DNA of 64,000 nt from Alentia gelatinosa (taxonomy: Eukaryota; Annelida; Polychaeta; Phyllodocida; Polynoidae): positions 105,011,125-105,075,124 of the forward strand of contig OX465581.1 of assembly GCA_950022655.1 (NCBI GenBank), in the 5' to 3' direction. The translations under genes were made by a program, and so were the position numbers. This document shows positions 46,401-58,361 of the stretch, piece by piece. The notes beneath the pieces were generated by a model that worked only from the letters and a program-made list of their open reading frames with translations, was not told the DNA's origin and made no database searches. Position 1 is the stretch's first letter. Each line of letters begins with the position of its first letter.

Positions 46401-49400
46401 TAGATGAGCAATTTTGGTGGAACGGCATGGCTCGACAAGTTTTTGAACAACTTGAAAAGTGCGCCGTATGCAACGCTCACAGAACGAAAAGACTATTTCC
46501 ACCCACGTCAAATATGCCCATACCTACACGGCCTGGTGAGGTCATGGGTATGGACCTCATTGGCCCTATGCCAATATCAGAGAATGGGAACCGGTATTGC
46601 CTGATGATTATAGACCATTGTTCGGGATGGGCCGAGGCAGAACCAATCCCCGACAAATCCGCAGAATCAGTGTTCAGAGTCCTATTCGACAAATACGTGC
46701 CCCGCTACGGTGCACCAGCGATTATGGTATGCGACAGGGGATGTGAGTTCAAAAACCATACAGTGGATACGTACCTGAACAAATTGGGTACCAAGGTACA
46801 CTACACTACTAGCTATCACCCTCAATCGAACGGGAAAACAGAACGATTCAATCGAACCATAAAGTCTATCCTAGCCAAATTAGTAGATGCCAGAGCAAAT
46901 AGATGGGAGAGTGCTTTGGGACCAGCCCTTATGGCACATCGAAGAGCCGTGTCGGCAGCTACGGGGTATTCGCCCTATTTCCTACAGTACGGCAGGGAAC
47001 CCATTCCCATTGCGGCTGATTTGGGAGGGGCTTCACATGAGTCATTCACAGCCATTCTGGACGACAGGTTAAAGGCAATGAAACAAGCATATGTTATAGT
47101 CAAGAACAACTTAGAATCCCAACAAAAGAGGAATAAAGATAGGCTAGACAAGCGTCCCCGGGCAGTTCCTTTAGAAAAAGGGAATTCCGTGTTGCTGTTC
47201 CAGCCAGCTGCGGCTCCTTTGAATCCGCGATTTCAGAGTGGATTTGTAGTTATCGGCACCAATGGCGTTACCGCCGCGATTAAGGGACCGGACGGGAAGA
47301 TACAAACTGTAAATGTAGACCGTTTGCGTCTAGACAAAAACCTGGTAGAATCAAAGAATATGAACAAGGCACTAGGGGTACGTGCCAGAGCGCGAAATCT
47401 CAGAACCTATCCCAGCGATACGCGTAGATACGGAGAGGCCTCATCCAGGGGGACATTAAGGAGAGGAACAGGTGGGATCGCAGCAGGCCGGAAGGGCGGG
47501 CCTCGGGCAAAAGCTAGCGAACCTTCTCGGAACCGATTTGGGAGATCGGACGTAGATACGGGGGTGTCTGACAGGGACTCAGAGAGACATGGGAACGGCC
47601 GGGGGACCGATAGCGATGGGGATTCTGAGTACGATTCCGATTGGCTCGGAACGCGAACCCACACATCGCGAAAGGGGATAAATGTTGAAAGGGAGGATAG
47701 TGGGCGCGAACATCTGTATGGGGGCGAATCAGATGTTGAAAGCAATGATGATGATGAATACATCCCTCCAGATGGCTCAAAGGGAGCCGGCGATGATACT
47801 AGGGCGGGGTCCCGACAAATAGATGGCGGACAAAAAGGACAGGGGGTGGATAGGGCGGCTAGAGGGGTACGCGGTAACCAGGCTGAAAAGGCAGGCGCTG
47901 GTCGTTCCACGATCGTGCTGCCATACGCTGGCCCTTCATTACGGTCTGGGAGGCAGACAGTGAAGTACCGATTGAAATAGTCATACATTAGTACAAAACA
48001 AAACCAGAAACATGTGGTGTGCCTGGATACTGGGAATTTTGTGCCTGGCTATGAGTTATTTCGCTCAGGATATGCAAATGGAGGGAATCGTGAATGATGG
48101 AGTAATTATTACTAAAGCCGGATCTTCAAGAATTATTGGAGGATCGTGGTCGTTGGTAGTCACCATTGAACGCCCACAAACACCAGATCTAAAACAATGG
48201 AAAGAAGACACAGAAAATGTGATTAACCAACTCAAACCCATGTACGAAGACAAACGCAGGGATATGTGGAAATTGCGGATGAATCTGGTAGACGACCGCA
48301 TCACTTGGGGAAAAGAGTTGATACGTTGTGGAAGGGTAGACCCTACTACAGGCCCAAACAAAGACACAAACAGTGACAGACCGAAACGCGGATTAATTAA
48401 CATAGTGGGAAAGGCCATCAAATTCTTGTTCGGACTGGCAACTACCAGTGATCTAAACTCGGTGAAGGAGGAATTAAGGAGTTTACAGAGATCATCTTTT
48501 GCAGTTCGACATAATCACCATAAACTTATATCGGTCATGAATTTGACTCGGATGTTTGTGAAAGAAGACCGTGAAGATATTAACAAACTCAATCAGGCCA
48601 CCGAGGAATTAAATCGAATATCAGACAGACTGGCCCGCCGAATGTCGTGGTTAGACGAAGCTTTAACACATCTAAGAATCTACGGAATGGTCGAGGGCCA
48701 CATCGAAATGATGGAAGCATTATCACACGATTTCATCAGGAGAGCGGAAATATTCAACAGACAGTTCTTGGCTCTAGAGCGAAATGACCTAAATAGAGAC
48801 ATTCTACCACCAAAAGTTCTACGTGAAACCTTGGCCTTGATGACGGAGTTGGGATACGACGCTATAAACGAACACTGGTATTATAAGTACATGAACGTGT
48901 TACCGTTATGGTCTCAATCGGGGGAGGACTCTCAAATGGTGTACCAGATATCCCTTGTCACCGTTGAAAAGGAGGTATTCCTTAATTATAGACTTCAATA
49001 TTTCCCGGTGCCAATGAACCCAGAATACGATAGACAAATAGTGGGAAACCAACTAGTGGCTATTTCAACGGCTTCCAAAGACTCTTTTAGGGTTATGACG
49101 GATCTGTGTGTAGGTAACGCGCCAAAGGTATGTCAACCTGTTGTTATGAACTATCCCAGTGTTTGCGAGGCCGAAATGATAACAATGGCTAACCCCAAAC
49201 GTTGTAATGTGTCCCTCTTCTCGGCAGGGTCCAAGGACCCGAAATTATACCGGTTAATTGATGATGCGTCTTCAGTGGTTGTGGTATCCAGAAAGAAGGT
49301 CACTATCAGAAAATTGTGTTCGGGACAGGTGCCACAAATCGTGAACCATGTGGGAGTGGGTCTATACCATTTAAATAGAACTTGTCGTCTGAAAAGCAAA

Positions 49401-52400
49401 GAATGGGAAGTAAAGGGCATGTCCATAGGCACTAGCAACGTGACTATTCTTCCTAAGAAATGGGTAAAATTACCTCGATTAAACATCACCTGGCCAAAGG
49501 CGTTGGACCCCATCACGGTTAAAGAACTCAAATTGGGAAGGCGAAACGAGATACCGATTATTGCTCTGCCTGACGTTCAGGAGGACTACTTGGGGTGGGA
49601 TAGAACAAATAGGTTTTCTATTTATGGAGGTTCGATGGGTATAGCAGCTATTGTTGTGGTACTCGTCTCCGTCGTTGTGACAATATATGTGAATCGCGAC
49701 CGGATCAAAAATAGATGTATAAAGAAAATTGTCGACGACGAAGATAGCGATGTTGGCCCTGAACACCCCCAAATCATTATTGAAAACAATGTGAATGAAC
49801 CTATATCGATTCCCATGAGAGATATCGTAAACCCTCCTGTAACGCCGAGAATGAGAGAAATGGTGATGAGTGTCAATCGAAATGTTGGGCAGGGAGAAAA
49901 AGTGGTCGAAAGAAAAGATAAGAAATAGATCAAAGGGGGATGAGATCTAAAATGTGCCGAAGTAAAAAGGAAAGGTGAACACGGAGAATTGGATAACAAT
50001 TACTGTATCTATGAATCGTAAAACATTGTATCTTAGAAATAGGTGTTGTGACCCCAAGTTTATTTTACATACTTATGGGAAGATAACAAGTTTGTAATGA
50101 TGGATGTCAAATACGCGAAAATATCTACCATCCCCATAGATGGGTCGTGATTATGCTTATTTACAAATGTCGTTCACTTATGTCTTTAATGGTTTTGTAG
50201 CGTAGATCTTACAGGTATCCTTTATACTTACGATCCTGTCATCGTGTAATTCTTGTCTTTATATTATTTTCAAATACTTGAAAACTTGGGATAAGGACCT
50301 GTGTAATCATTGTAATGATGTTAATGATGTTTCGATTGGTGATCCTAATAATATGTGCATAATTTATACAGTAATGCGGGTGCTCCAGCAGCCCGATGGT
50401 AGTACTGCTGATCCGTTGCCTTGGAAACCATCTCCATAGAGACGCTGGTAGCCGGTGAGCTGCTGGCAGGAGAAATGATAATAAAGCTTCAGTATGAACT
50501 CAGCAGTGAGAGGTGTTGGTCTTGTTCCTTGAGTAGGCTCATGCTTGCTTATAGCGGGGACTTTACAACTATATTGCAACTATCCAGCCATGTTTCTGTA
50601 CCTCCCGCCTGTGAGTTGATGAATGTATGGATTTAGTTGTTAAGGAAAGGAATCTACCACAGATGTTATGTTAGTTTGAGAATGATGGTGAGCTCAATGA
50701 ATCTAAAGGTATGCAATTTATAGCTGCTAATGTCCGAAGTCTATATGGGAAACTTGGGGATTTAATGTTTAATTTAAAAAATATTGATTTTATAACACTG
50801 AGCGAAACCTGGTTAAATAAAAAATATACAGTAAATATGTTAAATCCACCTACCATGACGTCATTTAGAACAGATAGAAGTTATACAGAAACGAATATTG
50901 GTGGGGGGAGCACTTTATGTCAATGATAATCTTAGAGATTTTACAAAAGTTGTTATGAATTATATTATATCAAGGAAAGACATAGAATTTATAACAGCAG
51001 AAGTAGAGGCACCAAACATGAAGAAAATGATAGTTGTATCGAATTACAGACCGCCTGGAGATGACGAAGTGACTTTTTTATTCATTAAGTAATGCATATG
51101 AATGACAGGAAATATAGAAAAAATGAGTTTGGGTTAATGGGGGATCTAAATATCAATGTAAACACAAAAAGATGTCCAAAATATATTAATGAAATTCTTT
51201 TGACTGACAACCACCTAGCCTTAGCTAGACCAATAATTGAAAAATGTCGGCATTCAACCCTATATTTATATAGGAGAGCAGTATTGGAATAAGCTAAAAC
51301 CAGAAACACAGATGGAGATATCAAGTTATAGTTTTAAAAACAGGGTTTTGGGGGAAAAACATGTATGATATTATTGACACATAAAACATGGCAGAGGTCC
51401 ATGTGGCAGAACAACAAAGATAGTTGCATAAACCCTTACTTCGGGATCGAGTCAAGTAGAAGTGTTTTTGTTGATTTCTTAAATTCAGCAAAAGGCGGTG
51501 TCAAGCGGACAATCAGAGGTAATATACTCACCTGCACCCAGTCCTGTATGACTGATTTTAAGGGGGAAAATCAACATAACGCAAAAAAAATTTTTAATCA
51601 AATTATCTTCACCTTCTCTGCTGATGCAAATCAAATTTCAAAGATGTTGTCCATAGCATCAAGAAAAGGACCAAATATTCAAACAATGCAACAACATTTT
51701 GAAATGCTTTTCTAAAACCTAGAAATTACTCCTGAATTTGTGGCAATGATATAATATGAGCTAGCTCTGTTTTGGGGGTCTTTTTATCTTGGCATGCCAG
51801 ACCCTGTAATTGGCAGATAATAATGAGATTCATTTCTTCTAAGTTATTTTCGGAGAATAGTTGTCAATTTTTTCACAACTTAACTCCACAAATAATAATT
51901 CATGTACTAAATGGCAATAGTCATTGTTATCAACCAAATTCAAATTGATTCCATGTTCGTCCAGTTGCCAGTATAACCCTCACAGTATTCCTCAGGCATG
52001 ACCTCGTTAGTAGATACGTTCAAAAACAAAAGTTGATCAGAACGTATGAATATAATTTCCTTCAACAAACTTCTGTCGTACAGATATAGTATTTGAATAA
52101 TAGAGGGCTTGCCTTCCATGATAATCCTGACTAATAAGGATAGCCTCATTCGTTTACACATATATCCTTATATTCAAACATGTGGTAAATGGAATTCAAA
52201 TTGAGAGTGATTAGCATGGTACATCTTATTACAGTTACATGTTATAAAAATTACATTGCCATGAGATCATACAACCTTATCAAAGAATAAACATCCCCAT
52301 GAAAAATTCTTCTCAAACCCTCTTGAAAAGAAATAGTTGCATAATTTATTCAGGTTCTTACTCAAAACATACTATCTTTCTTATGTTATGATACTACAAA

Positions 52401-55400
52401 ACAGCAATCGAAAATTTAAATGACATGAAAAAATAGATAAAACCTAAAGAAATCCTGCCAACATGGTCTTAACTACTGTGATAAAAAAGTAGTCGAGATT
52501 GCTGTCATATGTTGACAACAGAGAAAACAAGACAAGACAAGACAATTGAGGCTCCACATATGCGCAATATTCTGACAAATACAATTAAAACATGGACATA
52601 ACATGTGTACAATATATGTCTTTCTACTAACAACATACAATTAACACCCACTGGCCTCCTATGGTATCAAACAAGACAGTCCCATCATCAGAAGGGACTC
52701 AATCATACAACCAGATTGATTGGTTTCAAGTATTAACTAAACCGTTCCTCAATCGCATGATCTGATGTAATTTGTTGTAGCCCCAGTTGTGTGAATTACA
52801 TTCCTAATTACAACATTGCACTTTAAATCTCTGTCATACTTAAACAGTTTTTCAATTCTAAACTTCACCCATACAGGTCAAGTGTGCTCTAATGAAAAAG
52901 ATTTTGTCTCTAAATATAGAATTTCGTATGTAAGCATATATAGTTGTATTTTTTGCTTCACGTCCTAAGTCTATTGTCCTTCGTATAAGATACAATGGGT
53001 TAGTATCAAAATCCTATCCCATGAAAGCCCTGAGCCAATTACCTATTTGTTTCAAAAAATCTCTGCACACATAATATAAGTGGCTTGAAATGTATCCATA
53101 GAGAGTTACCGAAATCTTACACCAAACCTTTTTCTTCAAACCAAACCTTTTTCATTTTAATCACTGTTACTGTTCTATATGATAACAAAAAACGTTTGGT
53201 GTTGCTTGGACGAACGATATGTATTATCGAAGGCAAATGGAAACTTAAAAAAAGAAAGAAAAAGAAGTAAATGTTTGTAGTACGTTGCACATAGTAGTAT
53301 GCATTATCAGTATCTGCATGTAGGTCATGAGATATGTGACTATCGGTAATCTAGGATAGTCGCGTAGTGAGAAACAGACGGGGCACAGAGCGGGTGACAT
53401 TGTAAGAGGTAATGGGAAGGGGAAGTAGGAGACCGAAACTAGCACTGAACAAACTAAATGTGAGACTGAAACTGAGATACTAAGAGAATCAGTCCCAATT
53501 TAAAAGTGTGACAAGTTGACCGTTTTACCCCTCAAGACTTATCTCTAAATTTATGGTTAAGAAATCTATCTTCATCCATTAGTCTATGGGATATCACGAC
53601 AAACATATTTGTCTGTACTGACATTGCTTTCATCATATGTTTCAGCTGCTAACCCATGCTTATATATGACTTGTCTTCATGAGGGAACCTGCGTGAGCAA
53701 TGGGACTCGAGGGAGCTGTAACTGTATGTCTGGATTCTCAGGCCAACATTGTGAAGAACGTACGTTGATCGCATGTTCCTGATAATACCATGTTCCTGAT
53801 AATAGAGGTCCTCTTTAGATGTGACAGTACGGAATGTGAAGGAAATACTTAAGCATATTTTATTATGCTGCAGATTGAAGACATTCATCCAATAGTTGTA
53901 ATTACAAGCATGTCTATTAGTTGTTTCTGTGAAACTCAAGACTTAGATATCAGAAGATTAACTCAGAATAGCAATTTTGTATTTATCCAAGTATGAATGT
54001 TATTTTTCTTGTAGTCTTTTTTCAGGCATATGATTTTGTATATCATGTTATTTTATAGGTGACCCTTTTCAAATTCCGATTAGAGTCTCTGCAAATATTG
54101 GAAATAAACAATGAAATAGTAACAGAAATGATAAATTCGAACTACATTAGTCAAATTATGTTTATTGGCCTTCAGAGAGTGAAACAATAAATGTTATTTA
54201 CTATGTATATGTCTGACCTATACAATTACTTTCCTAGAAAGTACATTACCTTCAGATGTCTGTAGCTCAAAGGTTTGTCTTAACAATGGTAACTGTACCA
54301 AGATTGGTACTCTACCCATTTGCAACTGTGTTCCTGGCTTCACTGGTGCCAACTGTGAACAAGGTAAAGCTACTCCTTTTCTAATTGATTGCCCATTGTT
54401 TTCAGCTATTTCTCTACAATTAGCCTTCAGTAGATTTCTGTTAGGTGGGACATCCTTCATCTTAATCCAGACTGATCTATTATGAGGGCTGTTCCCCACA
54501 TTAGGGCAGTGTGTTATTTTCCACTGTATATCAAGTATTACACCTGTTAACTTATAGATGATGTAATTATTTGTGCTGGCAAGTATTTGAACCTTAATGT
54601 TTTTTGTTGACAGACATTGATGAATGTCATTCAAGCCCATGTGGAGAAAATGGTATATGTAGAGACAACACAAATGGTTTTATATGCAAGTGCTTCCCTG
54701 GCTGGACCGGGATAGATTGTCAATCAGGTAAGAATATTGAATCATGAATTCATGAATTCAATTCACAATTTGTTCTCTCACCTTGTATTACCATGAGGGA
54801 TGTTACTAATCTATCTATATCATATTGCTAGTAGTATTACTACATGAAATTAGTTGACATGATGGAATGAATAATATATTGCTTTGGATAAACATAAAAC
54901 CTCTTGCATAAGGTAACCTAGTTCATAGTATCAGACTGCCTTATGTTAATAAAAGAAGGACAAAAGATAACAATATTTCTTTTTATAAGTGTCATGGCCT
55001 AATACAGATACCAGAGGCTGTATTGCTCTGCAGATACTAATTCAAATTTTGAATATCTGCCTTTTGTGTACAAATAGCCTCTTGATACGGCAAATGATTA
55101 TTTACAAAACAGCACACTGTATCAATGAAATGTATCTTGAGAAGTTATCAATGAATGCCAGCTATCTTTATTTGTTTCCCTCAATATGGCAGTGTAAACA
55201 GGGGAGGTGAAGCGGGATTTAGTGTCTATTAAGATTCCAATCCAGGATGTGTTCAAACATTGGACAGGGACTGATGACAATACGTCATCTCGTAGTAATA
55301 CAGAGCATAAAGAGCAAACCTTCAGTTTCTCTTTAAGATACAATTAATTGTCTTTGGTAAATGCCATACCTTATGATAGAGGTTTTCTTCAGCAGTGTCA

Positions 55401-55940
55401 GCACTATAAGTTATTAAAAATGTATATTATGTAATTATAATTCTTATCCTATCATTTATATTGTGTGACATGGACAACCAACAGCTATAGCAATTGTCCT
55501 ATACTTTCCTCAGTGAATTATAGGAACACTAACCTATATTTTGACATCTATATTCATGTTCTGGCTAGATATATTCAAGATTGATCCTGATGGAAGATAG
55601 CATAAATTCCTCTATTAAACTTTGAAAACAGCAAATTTCATCCCATTTAGTGTTATGTGATAAAAGGTACATTTGCTATTTCGCGAGGTAATTCATCTCA
55701 ACTTAAATATCACACAGGTACAATGAGCACCCTTTAGAATTTTGAGATTGAGACATGAAAATATTGTCATATTTTGACCTATTCCATGTTTGACATGAAT
55801 TGTGTTTTTCGTGTCGTTTTTCCCAGACTTATCATAATTTATATCATGCTAATTATAGCTAATCTTCTGTATATTCTGGTCCGAGCTCATCTGGATATGT
55901 TTGCAATGAACAGAAATAGCGTTAGCAATCATTATTGTTC

Positions 55941-56006
<66 letters not shown>

Positions 56007-58295
56007 TATCTATAAATGTATGTCTGACTTATACAACTACTTTCTAGGGCATGCACCACCCTCAGATGTCTGTAGCTCAAAAATATGTCTTAACAATGGT
56101 AACTGTACCAAGATTGGTCCTGTGGCCATTTGTAATTGTGTTCCTGGCTTCACTGGTGCCAACTGTGAACGAGGTGAGGTTACTATTTTCCAATTGATTG
56201 CCCATTATCATTAGATATTTCTCCACAGTTAGTTTTTTCATCTTGTTTACTTCGTCATGTATTATTCCTATAGTAGAAATCTGTTATGTGGGTCATCCTT
56301 CACTTTAATCCAAAATGATTCATTATGGGTTGTTCCACATATTAGGACAGTGTGTTATTTCTACTGTACATGTATACCTTGCATAGATGATATAATTACT
56401 TGTGCTGATAAGCATGTAAACCTTAATGTTTCTTCTACTGACAGACATCGATGAATGTCATTCAAATCCCTGTGGAGAAAATGGTATATGTATAGACAAA
56501 ACAAATGGCTTTGTTTGCAAGTGCTTCACTGGCTGGACAGGGATAGATTGTCAATCAGGTACATATTAATATATTGAATTATGATAAATTCCTACAATGT
56601 ATAAATTCATTTTTACATGTAATATATCATCTGCTTCTCATTATAGTAATGATATTCAAAAATTATAATCTTATTCAGTAAAATCGTTCACAGGATGGCA
56701 TTAACCATAATGCAAGCATTGATAAGTTTCCAAATGGGTTCAGCCATAAAGTCGGGGCTGGATGTGAAAATTGTTGGTGATTTGTGTACATCCCTTTTAA
56801 TCTAATGCATGCAAGCTGGAGAGGGGAGGAGGGTAAATATTTTCAGTTAATTTCGGTACTAAACATACTCATTTGCTCCAGAAAATTATCTGTGTGACCA
56901 GTGGAATGCCCCGTGTTGTTGGGCGGCCCATGTTGCGGGGTAAAGCCGGATGCCCATCTACCGATTTAGGGTTGAATGATTAGTTCCCAAATCGTATAGG
57001 GTCGGTCACCTTGTCGCAGGCAAATAACGTAACCCCTACATTCGACCCGCGGCCCTCGAGGAGAGGGGCTAGTGGGTATTAGTCCTAAGGAAATCAGTCT
57101 ACACCTACCGACATATGTATACAATATAGCACACTGATGAAATTGGTCCACTAATCGCTGGGGGAGGGCAAAAACCAAAGAAACCGAGTGTGGCACCCCT
57201 CTTACAAGCCTCACCAAGCAATTACTGCTTTTACTGTGTCGGCCCGTGTCGGCCAACCAATCAACTCTCATTTCCCAACATTCCGTTGTCGCCGACTACA
57301 TTTATCAACATGTTGATAAACTGATCCCCACCGATTTTGGAACATTGAAACCACAAAAGGACGTCTGAAGAAGGTGGTTCACTAATCGGTGGGTAGCCTT
57401 GCCTAGCTGTCCTACATCTACCGACTCCGTTAGGATGGCTTGGCTGAGACAAATTACCCTCCGTTTGTCGCCGACAAACGTACATAAATGTTCCAAAATT
57501 GGTAGATGGGCATTAGCCTTAAGCTGGATGCCCATCTATCGATTTAGGGTAGAACGATTAGTTCCCAAATCGTATAGGAGTCGGTCACCTTGTCGCAGGC
57601 AAATTATGTAACCCCTCGCTCGACCCGCACACTGATAAAATTGGTGCATGGTCCACTAATCGCTGGGGGAGGGCAAAAACCAAAGAAACCGAGTGTTCAC
57701 TAATCGGTGGGTAGCTTTGCCTAGCTGTCCTACATCTACCGACTCCGTTAGGATGCCTCGCCTGAGACAAATTACCCTCCGTTTGTCGTCGACAAATGTA
57801 CATAAATGTTCCCAAATCGGTAGATAGGCATTGGGCTTTAAACTCAAAGATCTACGAAGAGAACGAAATCTATTCCGGCCCAGAGTATCATGAGTTACGG
57901 AGTGTCTCGCTACCGGGGTTCTACACTCTACATGTATATACAATAGATTTGGAGGTCTGTTAAGTGGGTACAGGGCTGTAAATCTTGTCCCTCTTATATA
58001 AGGTGTCTCTGATATGCATAAGATTTATTTTATTCTGTTACACAAGCTCACCAATGAAGGGCAATCTATCACGTTTCTGAAAATCAACAAAATATCTTCT
58101 TTTTTTTCATTTGGACACACAGTGACTGATGGATGTTTCGGGTCGCCTTGTCACAACGGTTCTACCTGCGTCTCTGAAGAACCACAAGGTTCTTTCCGTT
58201 GTCACTGTGCTCCTGGGCGACGGGGAAGAACATGCCAAGAGGGTAAGTCTCTCCTCCCACCACGGCCCCTCTGTGTTGTGTTTTGGGGTACATGT

Positions 58296-58361
<66 letters not shown>

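Larger units (their letters stand above)
42817..50567 (+). mobile_element. Gypsy/errantivirus-like endogenous provirus with gag, pol and env
   Basis: LTRs at 42817-43082 and about 50302-50567 (266 bp each) start TGTAAT and end TTTACA. They differ at two positions that I can see, both CpG-to-TpG or CpA type. The flanking ACTA (42813-42816; 50568-50571) is a 4-bp target duplication. A primer-binding site complementary to a tRNA 3' end ending CCA starts at about 43084 (TGGCGATCTTGCC). Inside are gag, pol, and an env-like ORF, all intact. It lies in the sense direction in the intron between EGF exons 1 and 2. Near-identical LTRs and open frames indicate recent insertion. Confidence 0.93.

Noticed and set aside
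47407..47988. Minus-strand ORF opposite the Pol tail
   Set aside because: Shadow of the low-complexity pol C-terminus; no supporting motif.
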